Under the pieces are notes generated by a model that saw only the letters and a program-made list of their open reading frames with translations, searched no databases and was not told where the DNA came from. Both the position numbers and the translations under genes were made by a program. This document shows positions 38,047-46,247 of a DNA stretch of 64,000 nucleotides, one piece after another (the first letter of the stretch is position 1; every line of letters begins with the position of its first letter). The stretch comes from Cognatundibacterium oligocarboniphilum (GTDB taxonomy: Bacteria > Pseudomonadota > Gammaproteobacteria > Burkholderiales > Burkholderiaceae_D): NCBI RefSeq assembly GCF_013377855.1, contig NZ_JABXYJ010000004.1:248001-312000 (forward strand). Direction: 5' to 3'.

Positions 38047-38412
38047 TTAACTACCGCGATAGGTCGAGTAAGACCAGGGCGTGCAGACCAGAGGTACGTG
38101 GTAATGCGCGTTGGCGTCGGCAATCGCAAAGCGCAGCGTGACGATGTTCAGAAAAGCCGGCTCCGGCAAGTCCGTGCCCAACGCGGCGAAATAACTGCCT
38201 ATATCAAAGTCCAGTTCATACGTGCCGTTTTCCATCGCATCTGCTTCCAGCAGCGGCTGGTCACAGCGTCCGTCGGCATTGGTGAGGCGGCTGCAGATCA
38301 GCGTTCTGCCATCTGCCTGCTGGCGGTATAAGTGCACAGCAATGCCGCGTCCCGGCTTGCCATGAGCGGTATCGAGCACATGTGTGGTCAGCCGTCCTGT
38401 GTGTGATCCCAT
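38047..38412 (-). CDS. uraH: 5-hydroxyisourate hydrolase (transthyretin-like)
   Basis: The enzyme opens 5-hydroxyisourate to OHCU. The 121-residue protein has the family marks LTTHVLDTAHGKPGRGI at the start, ADGRCDQPLL in the middle and the C-terminal YSTYRGS tetrapeptide region (YRGS) that closes the active site. It is promoter-proximal in the minus-strand urate operon, and one of the two palindromic operators lies 86 bp upstream of its start. Confidence 0.96.
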   Translation of the reverse strand: MGSHTGRLTTHVLDTAHGKPGRGIAVHLYRQQADGRTLICSRLTNADGRCDQPLLEADAMENGTYELDFDIGSYFAALGTDLPEPAFLNIVTLRFAIADANAHYHVPLVCTPWSYSTYRGS

Positions 38413-38497
38413 ATGTTTCCTTCTTGAAATTAGGTGAGTACCGGCTTGTCACTGTATTTGACGGTGATGCTGCGGCAGCTTGGTCAAACTTAGAAAA

Positions 38498-38509
38498 ATT
38501 GTCGACAAT
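38498..38509. promoter_or_regulatory. Palindromic operator 1 (probable GntR site), uraH side
   Basis: ATTGTCGACAAT is a perfect 12-bp palindrome. The same sequence, with matching AAAA before it, recurs at 38614-38625. It lies 86-97 bp before uraH, where a repressor would block the urate operon. Confidence 0.75.
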
Positions 38510-38613
38510 CTTAAACTTTTGAATTTAGGCATGTCAAACAAAACCCTTAAATACAGTGGTTTGGCGCGCTTTTTCCACAGAATTTAAAATTTATCCGATC
38601 TGTGTATGTAAAA

Positions 38614-38625
38614 ATTGTCGACAAT
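38614..38625. promoter_or_regulatory. Palindromic operator 2 (probable GntR site), gntR side
   Basis: The identical palindrome ATTGTCGACAAT lies 25-36 bp before the start of the GntR gene, near its ribosome-binding site and promoter, consistent with autoregulation of the gntR-puuE-uraD operon. Confidence 0.75.
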
Positions 38626-38649
38626 CATGCTTAAATAAGGGAAATTCTG

Positions 38650-39387
38650 ATGTTGAAAATTATGTCTGCTACTAAACCTATCTCCAGGCTCAGCGTTGTC
38701 ACTGAAAGCGGCAACGACAAAGAGCAACGCATGTATCGCGATATCTATGACGCCATCATGGATCATCGCCTGCCTGCACGTACCAAGCTCACAGAGCAAT
38801 CTCTGAGCCAGATTTATGACATGGCCAGACATGGCGTGCGCAAGGTGCTGGGTCAGCTCGCGCATGACGGCCTGGTCGATCTGGAGCCCAATCGCGGCGC
38901 ATTCATTGCCAGTCCGGGTGAAAAAGAGGCGCAGGATATGTTCGAGTTGCGCCAGTCGCTGGAGCAGCTGGCGCTGGAAAAAGTTTTGCAGCACGCTGCA
39001 CCTGAAGCTATCCGGCAATTACGACACATGGTGGAGCGCGAGCGGCAGGCCTATGAGCAGGGTGATCGCCCGCTCTGGATACGTTTGTCGGCTGACTTTC
39101 ATATCGAGTTGGCGCGCCTGTCCGGCAATGATTTGTTGGTCGAGTTGCTGCGCCGCCTAGTGTCGCGCACGACGCTGCTGATTTCCAGTCAGGAGGTGCC
39201 AGCTACCCGTCCCTGCTCGTTTGATGAACATTTGCGGGTGGTGGAAGCGCTGGAAAAGAAAGATAAAAAAACTGTCCTGTCAGAAATGGCGCAACACCTG
39301 CATCAGTGCGCATGTCGTACCCCGAAAAATGTTGGCAAGGGTTTTGATCTGAAAGCTGCACTGAAACCCCGGAAAATCCAGAAATGA
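38650..39387 (+). CDS. GntR/FCD-family regulator of urate degradation
   Basis: The 245-residue protein has a GntR winged helix (about 27-92, with LPARTKLTEQSLSQIYDMAR and ANRGAF-like LEPNRGAFIASPG) and a C-terminal FCD ligand domain (about 100-225) that in this family binds small carboxylates or metal. It is divergent from uraH, and its promoter region holds both operator palindromes. The ATG at 38650 has AAGGGA upstream; MSATKP four codons later is an alternative start. Its stop overlaps the puuE start by 4 bp. It probably represses both operons until a pathway intermediate is present. Confidence 0.9.
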   Translation: MLKIMSATKPISRLSVVTESGNDKEQRMYRDIYDAIMDHRLPARTKLTEQSLSQIYDMARHGVRKVLGQLAHDGLVDLEPNRGAFIASPGEKEAQDMFELRQSLEQLALEKVLQHAAPEAIRQLRHMVERERQAYEQGDRPLWIRLSADFHIELARLSGNDLLVELLRRLVSRTTLLISSQEVPATRPCSFDEHLRVVEALEKKDKKTVLSEMAQHLHQCACRTPKNVGKGFDLKAALKPRKIQK

Positions 39388-40343
39388 ATACTACCGTCGC
39401 TTATCCGCGTGATCTGATTGGTTATGGCCGCCATGTCCCGCATGCCAACTGGCCGGGACAAGCCAGAATCGCCGTGCAGTTTGTCCTGAATTACGAAGAG
39501 GGTGGTGAAAACTGTGTGCTGCATGGTGATGCCGCTTCAGAGCAGTTTTTATCGGAAATCGTTGGCGCTGCTGCGTATGAAGCGCGTCATATGTCGATGG
39601 AATCGATGTATGAATATGGCTCACGCGCCGGGGTCTGGCGCATTTTGCGTGAATTTGAACAGCGTCAGTTGCCGCTGACCGTGTTTGGCGTCGCGATGGC
39701 TTTGCAGCGCCATCCGGAACTGACGCAGGCGTTTGCTGAACTTGGCCATGAAATCGCCTGCCATGGTTTGCGCTGGATACATTATCAGCATATGGACGAA
39801 GCCACCGAGCGAGCGCATATACAGCAAGCGGTGCAGATCATGCGCGAGCTGACCGGTCAGGCGCCGCTGGGCTGGTATACCGGGCGCGACTCGCCAAATA
39901 CACGCAGGCTGGTGGTGGAGCATGGCGGTTTTGCTTACGATGCCGATTATTACGGTGATGATTTGCCATTCTGGACCGAGGTCGAAACCAGTCAGGGCGA
40001 GCGCAAACCGCATCTGGTGGTGCCGTATACGCTGGACAGCAATGACATGCGCTTTGCCACGCCGCAGGGCTTCAATACCGGAGATCATTTTTTCCAGTAT
40101 CTGAAAGACAGTTTTGATGTGTTGTACGCAGAAGGCGATCCGGTGGGTGACAATGCGCCCAAAATGCTGTCAGTCGGTATGCATTGCCGTTTATTGGGCA
40201 AACCCGGACGTTTCCGTGCCTTGCAGCGCTTCCTCGACTATGTGCAATCGCATGAGCAGGTCTGGATCTGCCGTCGTATTGATATTGCACAGCACTGGAT
40301 GCAGCAGCATCCGTATGCTTCCCGGAAAGGCAGCATCGCATGA
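39384..40343 (+). CDS. puuE: Allantoinase (PuuE type, polysaccharide-deacetylase fold)
   Basis: PuuE hydrolyses (S)-allantoin to allantoate without the metal site of classical allantoinase. The 319-residue protein has the family pattern YPRDLIGYGRHVPHANWPGQ, FVLNYEEGGENCVLHGD, EIACHGLRWIHYQ and GWYTGRDSPNTRRL. The length is normal. It overlaps gntR by 4 bp and uraD by 4 bp, so the three are translated together. Confidence 0.95.
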   Translation: MNTTVAYPRDLIGYGRHVPHANWPGQARIAVQFVLNYEEGGENCVLHGDAASEQFLSEIVGAAAYEARHMSMESMYEYGSRAGVWRILREFEQRQLPLTVFGVAMALQRHPELTQAFAELGHEIACHGLRWIHYQHMDEATERAHIQQAVQIMRELTGQAPLGWYTGRDSPNTRRLVVEHGGFAYDADYYGDDLPFWTEVETSQGERKPHLVVPYTLDSNDMRFATPQGFNTGDHFFQYLKDSFDVLYAEGDPVGDNAPKMLSVGMHCRLLGKPGRFRALQRFLDYVQSHEQVWICRRIDIAQHWMQQHPYASRKGSIA

Positions 40344-40873
40344 GTCAGCAGAACCCCATCAGTCTGCATCATCTGAATCTCTGTGCGCCGGCAGAATTTG
40401 TGCAATGTCTGGGCGGTGTTTTTGAGCATTCGCCGTGGGTGGCGCAAGCGGTGCTGCCGCAGCGTCCGTTTGCCAGCGTGGCGGATTTGCATGCCGCAAT
40501 GGCAGCGGCAGTCAGGGCGGCCAGCGCAGCGGCGCGCCTGAGCTTGATTCGTGCACATCCCGAACTCGCGGGAAAAGCCGCCATCCGCGGTGAGCTGACT
40601 GCCGAATCGACACGCGAGCAAAGCGGCGCCGGGTTGAATCAGTGCAGTCCGCAGGAATTCGCGGAATTACAACGATTAAATGCCGAATATACAAAGAAAT
40701 TCGGATTTCCTTTCATCATTGCTGTACGCGGACATGACCGGCAAAGTATCATCCGGCACTTCACGCAGCGGCTGGCGGCAGAACCTGCTGCCGAGATGCA
40801 GGAATGCATAGAGCAGATTGTTTGCATCGCTGGCTTCCGTCTGGCGGATCTGGTCGCGGACGGCACTCCGTAA
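40340..40873 (+). CDS. uraD: OHCU decarboxylase
   Basis: The enzyme decarboxylates 2-oxo-4-hydroxy-4-carboxy-5-ureidoimidazoline to (S)-allantoin. The 177-residue protein has LIRAHPELAGKAA with the catalytic His, LTAESTREQSGAGL and the FGFPFIIAVRGH motif, all family hallmarks. It overlaps puuE by 4 bp and is followed by a porin gene after 78 bp. Together with UraH and PuuE it completes the step from hydroxyisourate to allantoate. Confidence 0.95.
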   Translation: MSQQNPISLHHLNLCAPAEFVQCLGGVFEHSPWVAQAVLPQRPFASVADLHAAMAAAVRAASAAARLSLIRAHPELAGKAAIRGELTAESTREQSGAGLNQCSPQEFAELQRLNAEYTKKFGFPFIIAVRGHDRQSIIRHFTQRLAAEPAAEMQECIEQIVCIAGFRLADLVADGTP

Positions 40874-40951
40874 AGCTGACGACAGACAGTGCTTTCCTTA
40901 TCTGCCGGCATGGACTGCGGAACAGATTTTTACTACTGATAAGGAAATTCT

Positions 40952-42043
40952 ATGAAATATCCCATGTACCGCGCCGCTATGGCGATGGCTGTCACATTGC
41001 TTGCAGGCAGCGCGATGGCGCAATCCAATGTGAGCGTACAGGGCCTGATGGACGTGTATGCCGGTTCTGTGAAATTCAGTGGCGATAGCGGAAACAAGGC
41101 ATCGCTGAACAGCGGCGGCATGACCACATCCTGGATGGGTTTTAAAGGCGCGGAAGACCTCGGCGGCGGCTTGAAAGCGGAATTCGCGCTGACTGGTTTC
41201 CTGCAGGCTGACACCGGTGCCTCAGGTCGCTTCTATGGCGACACGATGTTTGCCCGTGACGCGAACGTCGCGCTGTCCGGTGCATTTGGCCGCGTCTCGC
41301 TGGGGCGCGATCTGGCGCCGAGTTTTTTGCCGACCGTGATTTTCAATCCGTTTGGCGACTCTTTCAGCTTTTCGCCGCTGGTATTGCATACCTGGGTGCC
41401 GAGCGGTGATTTTGGCAAACGCACCTGGGCCAATTTTGCAGCGGGCGACTCCGGCTGGAGCAATGAAGTCATTTACACGACGCCGAATTTCAATGGTCTG
41501 AGCGCCAATTTCCACTATCAGTTTGGTGAAAAAGCCGGCGATACCGGTACTAAAAATGCGGGTATGAATGCCTTGTATTTCAATGGTCCGCTGGCACTGA
41601 GTGCGTATTACCATCAGGTGCAGGTCGCAAATCCGACGCCGGGCGCGCTGATTGACGCGACAGTCGCTCCGGCGAACTATGCCGCGGTGAATAATCAGAA
41701 AACCTGGTTTGTCGGCAGTAGCTACGATCTCACCGTTGCCAAACTGTATGCCACGTATTCCAAGAGTAAAGACGACACGGCAACGGCTTTAGTGATGGAA
41801 GACAAAACCTACAGCCTCGGGTTGAAAGCGCCTGCTGCCGGTGGCGACATTCTGGCGGGTTTTGCCAGCACCAAACGTACCGGCACCCTGGTCGGTGCGG
41901 ATTTGAAGCGGGATACCCTGACCGCAGGTTATGACTACAATCTGTCCAAGCGGACGGATGTATATGCATTGGTCATGAGCGATAAAATCAGTATGGCTGG
42001 CCGTGCAAACAGCATCGCAGCAGGACTCCGTCACAAGTTCTGA
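40952..42043 (+). CDS. Gram-negative porin (Burkholderiales type)
   Basis: The 363-residue protein has a signal peptide (ending SAMA) and the typical first strands SNVSVQGLMDVYAGSVKFSG and SWMGFKGAEDLGGGLKAEFA, and ends SIAAGLRHKF with the C-terminal aromatic of trimeric porins. It lies directly behind uraD and is probably co-transcribed, so it may carry urate or allantoin into the periplasm; that is inference. It is a different subtype from the porin at 28.8 kb. A terminator follows. Confidence 0.92.
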   Translation: MKYPMYRAAMAMAVTLLAGSAMAQSNVSVQGLMDVYAGSVKFSGDSGNKASLNSGGMTTSWMGFKGAEDLGGGLKAEFALTGFLQADTGASGRFYGDTMFARDANVALSGAFGRVSLGRDLAPSFLPTVIFNPFGDSFSFSPLVLHTWVPSGDFGKRTWANFAAGDSGWSNEVIYTTPNFNGLSANFHYQFGEKAGDTGTKNAGMNALYFNGPLALSAYYHQVQVANPTPGALIDATVAPANYAAVNNQKTWFVGSSYDLTVAKLYATYSKSKDDTATALVMEDKTYSLGLKAPAAGGDILAGFASTKRTGTLVGADLKRDTLTAGYDYNLSKRTDVYALVMSDKISMAGRANSIAAGLRHKF

Positions 42044-42070
42044 TGGATTGAGCGGCGCAGGCTGAATACG

Positions 42071-42099
42071 AAAACGCATGTTTGCCATGCGGTTTTTTT
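42071..42099 (+). terminator. Terminator after the urate-linked porin
   Basis: GCATG (42076-42080) pairs with CATGC (42086-42090), flanked by an A run and seven T. The stem is short but the T run is good. Confidence 0.7.
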
Positions 42100-42150
42100 A
42101 TGGATGAGCCGATACGATATGATGGTGCTTTACATTTTTTGTTTGATCTC

Positions 42151-42933
42151 ATGAAATCATCCCTGATCTGCTGGCTCGTCGCTGGCCTGACGTTGAGTGC
42201 AGCGCCGGTGTGGGCAGAAGACGTCGCGATTGCGCAGTTATTTGCGCAGGAACATGCCGAAGGAACTCTGGTACTGACCGCATTGCACGGCGACCAGCAA
42301 TATATCCACAACGAACAGCGGGCGCAGCACCGTTATACGCCGGCGTCGACTTTTAAAATTCTGAATACGCTGATTGCGTTGGAAGAAAAAAAGACCAGCC
42401 GTGAAGAAGTGTTGAAATGGAATGGCGAGCAATACGATATCCCTTCCTGGAATCGTGATCAGACACTGGAAACGGCATTCCAGAGATCCTGCGTCTGGTG
42501 TTATCAGACCTATGCCAGGCGCATCGGCGCGGCCCGCTATCCGTATTATCTGGAGCAGGCAAACTATGGCGTATTGCGGACACCGTTTAATGAAACGACT
42601 TTCTGGCTGGATGGCGCTTTGCAGATCAGCGCGCTGGAGCAGATTGCTTTTCTGAAGCGCATGGTTCAGAAAAGCTTGCCTTTCAGCCCGGCTGCTTATG
42701 ATACCTTGCGCGACATCATGGTCATGGAACGGACACCCGACTACACCATCCGTGCCAAATCCGGCTGGAGCGGCCGCGCTGACCCGCATATCGGCTGGTA
42801 TGTCGGCTATGTCGAAACAACGGATGAGATCTGGCTGTTTGCGCTCAACATGGAGCTGGCAGACCCCGCACGCCTGCCGGTGCGGCAAAAACTGGTGCGG
42901 GCAGCGCTGCAGCAGAAAGGCATTCTGCCCTGA
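42151..42933 (+). CDS. Class D (OXA-like) beta-lactamase-type protein
   Basis: Class D enzymes hydrolyse beta-lactams using a carboxylated Lys. The 260-residue protein has a signal peptide (ending PVWAE), STFK (66-69), SCV (113-115), KSG (203-205) and the following WYVGYVE. The region IPSWNRDQTLETAF is typical. The third motif, usually Y/F-G-N, reads YGV (139-141), so the conserved Asn is replaced. The start is taken at 42151, since the earlier in-frame ATG lacks a signal sequence. It is 108 bp behind the porin stop, past a terminator, and thus a separate unit. Activity against any drug is unproven. Confidence 0.85.
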   Translation: MKSSLICWLVAGLTLSAAPVWAEDVAIAQLFAQEHAEGTLVLTALHGDQQYIHNEQRAQHRYTPASTFKILNTLIALEEKKTSREEVLKWNGEQYDIPSWNRDQTLETAFQRSCVWCYQTYARRIGAARYPYYLEQANYGVLRTPFNETTFWLDGALQISALEQIAFLKRMVQKSLPFSPAAYDTLRDIMVMERTPDYTIRAKSGWSGRADPHIGWYVGYVETTDEIWLFALNMELADPARLPVRQKLVRAALQQKGILP

Positions 42934-42968
42934 GCGCAGCGCCGTGATTCATCAACATAAACGGCGTC

Positions 42969-42982
42969 CTGCAATATTGCAG
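42969..42982. repeat. 14-bp perfect palindrome
   Basis: CTGCAATATTGCAG lies 36 bp behind the class D gene, just before its terminator. Such palindromes can be binding sites; no regulator is known here. Confidence 0.45.
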
Positions 42983-42990
42983 TGAAAAAC

Positions 42991-43019
42991 ACGGCAGATC
43001 AAAGACGGTTTGCCGTTTT
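42991..43019 (+). terminator. Terminator after the class D gene
   Basis: ACGGCA (42991-42996) pairs with TGCCGT (43011-43016), followed by TTTT. It is moderate in strength. Confidence 0.65.
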
Positions 43020-43109
43020 CGTTTACGGTCGATCATCGTTGAAACGCAACCTTGCACCGTTTTTTTATACACTGAAATGTCGTTGAGTTGCTTTTGACCG
43101 GCCTGTTTT

Positions 43110-43637
43110 TCAGCCCGGACTTTGGTAAATAACCCGGTCGAGTTCCGGCAGACCATACACATCGGCATAGCTCAGGAAATCGTCAAACGGTCCGACCTTG
43201 CTGATTTCTTTTCCTTTGCGGAACACCATTTGCAGGCCATCTTCGGCATTCCAGTCACAGTCGCATTCAAACAGAATGTAAATTGCCTGATCGCCGGTAT
43301 GGCGGCGGCATACCAGCGCTTCCGAACCAAACTGAATATGCTGCCAGACATCTTCCGGTGCGGTAATCTGCACACAGGTTTCGCCCTCGGTTTTGGCGAG
43401 GCGCGCACAATCGAGGTAGTAGTTAAAAATGGCAGTTTCTGCCGCTTGCAATGTCTCAGGCTGTAATCCGATGAACGCTGTGACGGCATCCGTAAAATCC
43501 TGTGGTTGCGAATCGCCGGCATAAGCTTCGAGCAGAAATTCGCAGGCAGTATTCAATGCCGGAATCATCATGGGCTGGCTGATCAGCCAGTCGTTGTCAT
43601 CATCTCTGGTCAGCGGGCCGAGTGGGGAAATATGCAT
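43110..43637 (-). CDS. Uncharacterised cytoplasmic protein (DUF6985-like)
   Basis: The 175-residue protein has no signal peptide or membrane helix. The C-terminal half (VYILFECDCDWNAEDGL-like segment near 125-140 and MVFRKGKEISKVG) resembles a domain in bacterial proteins called DUF6985, which I recall only loosely. The N-terminal part is helical with many acidic residues. The start is placed at MHISPLGPLTR (43635-43637); 13 residues further upstream are possible. No function can be given. It stands alone between the class D gene and the deaminase on the minus strand. Confidence 0.6.
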   Translation of the reverse strand: MHISPLGPLTRDDDNDWLISQPMMIPALNTACEFLLEAYAGDSQPQDFTDAVTAFIGLQPETLQAAETAIFNYYLDCARLAKTEGETCVQITAPEDVWQHIQFGSEALVCRRHTGDQAIYILFECDCDWNAEDGLQMVFRKGKEISKVGPFDDFLSYADVYGLPELDRVIYQSPG

Positions 43638-43754
43638 GGGATATCCTGTCTGTGTGCGGCTGCCATAGGCTGGCAATACCGATAATACCGGCAGCGTAGC
43701 ACAATCCCGTGCGATCGCTTTGATCTGCCTCCCGTTTTCGGCAGACTGTCCGGA

Positions 43755-44795
43755 TCAGCCGGATGATGCCGGATGCTGCGTCAGATAATCATCCAGTTCT
43801 GCATACCAGATACGCTTCTGCTCCGGGCTGACAAACGCTGCCTCGAAACTGTTGCGCGCGATTTGCCCCAGCTCTGCACAACTCAGTTGCAATGCCTCGG
43901 CAGCGGCTATGAAATTATCATTCATATAGCCGCCGAAATACGAAGGATCATCCGAGTTGATCGTGATGCACAAGCCGGCCCGCAGCATACGCGCCAGATT
44001 GTGATGACGCAGATCCGGCACGACACACAGCTTCAGGTTGGACAGAGGGCACACCGTCAGCGGCGTGCGTTGTTTTGCCAGGTGCTCCATCAGTGCCGTA
44101 TCATCTTCTGCACGTACACCGTGATCAATCCGTTCAACCTGCAATACATCCAGCGCGCTGCGGATATAGGCCGCTGGTCCCTCTTCTCCGGCATGGGCGA
44201 CCAGATGCAGTCCCATAGCCGCTGCAATCGCAAATACATGCCGGAATTTTTCCGGCGGATTGCCAGCTTCAGAAGAATCCAGGCCGACGCCGACCCATAC
44301 ATCCGCATAGTCGTCCCGTAAAGGCAGTGCAGCTTCCAGCGTCGCCATCGCATCATCCTCGCTCAGATGACGCAGGAAGCACAGAATCATGCTGCCGGAA
44401 AATCCCTGCTGGCGCGCATCGCGCAAGGCGCGGGCAATGCCGGAAAACACAGTGGCGACAGGAATTCCCCGTTCGGTATGGGTTTGCGGATCAAAAAATA
44501 TTTCAGCATGACGTACATGATCTGCGATTGCCCGCCGGATGTATGCGCTGGTCAGATCATAAAAATCCTGCTCTGTCTGCAGCACTGCCGCCCCGGCGTA
44601 ATACAGATCGAGAAACGATTGCAGGTCGGTGAAATGGTAAGCTGCCCGGATGGCATCCACCGATGGATAAGGCAGACGGACGCCGTTTTTCTGCGCCAGT
44701 GCAAACATCATTTCCGGTTCCAGCGAACCTTCGATATGCAGGTGCAGTTCGGCTTTCGGTAAACCGCGGATAAAGTCGTGCAAATGGGTATTCAT
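43755..44795 (-). CDS. Adenine deaminase-type enzyme of the adenosine deaminase family
   Basis: The 346-residue TIM-barrel enzyme would deaminate adenine to hypoxanthine. Zn ligands are visible in AELHLHIEGS (His 18/20), AHAGEEGP (His 201) and SDDP (Asp 282), plus catalytic His in RIDHGVR. The motifs GLDSSEAGNPPEKF and VAHAGEEGPAAYI closely match Pseudomonas PA0148-type proteins, shown experimentally to be adenine deaminases, not adenosine deaminases; I use this as the reason for the call. It lies 6 bp downstream of xdhC on the same strand, linking both to purine salvage and breakdown. Confidence 0.85.
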   Translation of the reverse strand: MNTHLHDFIRGLPKAELHLHIEGSLEPEMMFALAQKNGVRLPYPSVDAIRAAYHFTDLQSFLDLYYAGAAVLQTEQDFYDLTSAYIRRAIADHVRHAEIFFDPQTHTERGIPVATVFSGIARALRDARQQGFSGSMILCFLRHLSEDDAMATLEAALPLRDDYADVWVGVGLDSSEAGNPPEKFRHVFAIAAAMGLHLVAHAGEEGPAAYIRSALDVLQVERIDHGVRAEDDTALMEHLAKQRTPLTVCPLSNLKLCVVPDLRHHNLARMLRAGLCITINSDDPSYFGGYMNDNFIAAAEALQLSCAELGQIARNSFEAAFVSPEQKRIWYAELDDYLTQHPASSG

Positions 44796-44801
44796 GTCTG
44801 T

Positions 44802-45680
44802 TCATTCCGTTTCAGTAACGGCACAGGAAGTACCGTTTGTCAGTGCAGGGGCGTGCGACCACATCTGCAATAATTGTGCTGCGATAGACACCGCAATCAC
44901 GGCGGGCTCTTTTCCGGTAATGCTGGTGAGGCCAACCGGACAGACCATGCTGCCCAGGCGTTCAGCGTCGATGCCATGCTCGCGCAGCCTGTGCTCGAAA
45001 CGCGCTCTTTTGGTATCTGAGCCGATGAGGCCGAACCAGGCAACATCATTCCGTCGCAAAATATGTTCGCTGAGTCGCAGATCGAGTCCGTGGTGATGTG
45101 TCATGACCAGAAAATACGCACCGGCGGGGGCTGTGGCAATTACCGCTTCCGGGCTGTCGGTGGCTTCCGTCTGGACGGATGCAGCCAGTCCGGCGGGGAA
45201 CAAATGATCGCGTTCATCCACCCAGATAATGCGGCAGGGCGTGTTCTGCAGTACATTGACCAGCGCGCCGCCGACATGACCGGCCCCGAACAGATACAGC
45301 AGCGGCAGTTGTCCCAGCTCCTGTATTGCCGTTTGCAGACATTGCTGCCGTTCTGCCTGGCTCCAGCAATCGGTGCGCTCCAGCAGCAGACTGACGGCGC
45401 CGCCGCAGCATTGCCCGAGGCTGGGGCCGAGCGCCAGCTCCAGTGTACGGGGGGCAGATGCGGGTGCTGTTTCAGCCAGCCACAGGCGGGCATGGGCAAC
45501 CGCTTTCCATTCCAGATGTCCGCCGCCGATGGTATCGTATTGCCGGTTCGCAGTCACCAGCATGCGCGTTTTTGCCGCGCGTGGCACAGAGCCTCTGGTT
45601 GCCGTGATGGTGATCAGGACAGCCGGTTCGGTGACAGCAAGCTGCTGCAGGCAGGTCAACCAGTTCAGGGGCGCGGGCAT
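44802..45680 (-). CDS. xdhC: Xanthine dehydrogenase accessory protein XdhC
   Basis: XdhC binds molybdenum cofactor and helps its sulfuration and insertion into xanthine dehydrogenase. The 292-residue protein has an N-terminal domain with ITATRGSVPRAAKTRMLV and GGGHLEWKA, and a C-terminal Rossmann domain starting LYLFGAGHVGGALVNVL. The start at 45678-45680 is chosen, since the earlier frame lacks family features. The large xdhA and xdhB genes are not in the window, which is unusual for this gene set; they may lie elsewhere. Confidence 0.93.
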   Translation of the reverse strand: MPAPLNWLTCLQQLAVTEPAVLITITATRGSVPRAAKTRMLVTANRQYDTIGGGHLEWKAVAHARLWLAETAPASAPRTLELALGPSLGQCCGGAVSLLLERTDCWSQAERQQCLQTAIQELGQLPLLYLFGAGHVGGALVNVLQNTPCRIIWVDERDHLFPAGLAASVQTEATDSPEAVIATAPAGAYFLVMTHHHGLDLRLSEHILRRNDVAWFGLIGSDTKRARFEHRLREHGIDAERLGSMVCPVGLTSITGKEPAVIAVSIAAQLLQMWSHAPALTNGTSCAVTETE

Positions 45681-45770
45681 AGATCGGTCTGGAGAAATGA
45701 ACAGAGGATGACGATAGCAGTTTGCCAAACCAAACATATATGCGGCAGGTGATGCCGCCTATAGCCGGTG

Positions 45771-45795
45771 CAGGATGCCGGTACCAGGCATCCTG
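45771..45795. terminator. Perfect hairpin between xdhC and DUF3567 gene
   Basis: CAGGATGCC (45771-45779) pairs exactly with GGCATCCTG (45787-45795) over a 7-base loop. No T run follows on either strand, so it may act as an mRNA-stabilising stem of the minus-strand DUF3567 transcript. Confidence 0.55.
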
Positions 45796-45808
45796 TTATG
45801 TACCGCTG

Positions 45809-46066
45809 TCAGTGCAGATAAACCTGTTGTCCCATACAACCTTCGTATTGTCCGAGAAAATCATCAATTTCTTCGATGCTTGGTTCACTGGCAATCAGCT
45901 CGGTCACATCGTTACGAAAACCGACGGCCATCGGGCCGCCGATAAACCACTCACGGCGGATTGTTTTATCGGTAATTTCATAGCCGCCAAAACGCAGGGC
46001 TTCATGGTCGGTATCTGCGCTATATTCGACGACGCTGTAATGTTCGCTGTTATAAATGAGATTCAT
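45809..46066 (-). CDS. DUF3567 family protein
   Basis: The 85-residue protein belongs to a small family restricted to betaproteobacteria, with known crystal structure of a Burkholderia member but no function. Marks are MNLIYNSEHYSVVEY, EALRFGGYEI and the conserved end SEPSIEEIDDFLGQYEGCMG. The ATG at 46064-46066 is chosen because AAAGGA sits 8 bp before it, while the ATG three codons upstream overlaps that site. It stands alone. Confidence 0.9.
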   Translation of the reverse strand: MNLIYNSEHYSVVEYSADTDHEALRFGGYEITDKTIRREWFIGGPMAVGFRNDVTELIASEPSIEEIDDFLGQYEGCMGQQVYLH

Positions 46067-46247
46067 TTTTTGCATCCTTTCTGGCTTGGGAAGTGTCTTC
46101 CCGTTTCAACCGGACATGGTGCTCATTGCAGCGGATTTCAAGTCATGCTCAGACAGGGGTGTTCGGATACTGCATCCGTGTCGTTCAGTTTCGCTATTCA
46201 ATTCACCCCTTAGTTGCTTTACGACGCAAGCACTGCCTGACTTTAGT

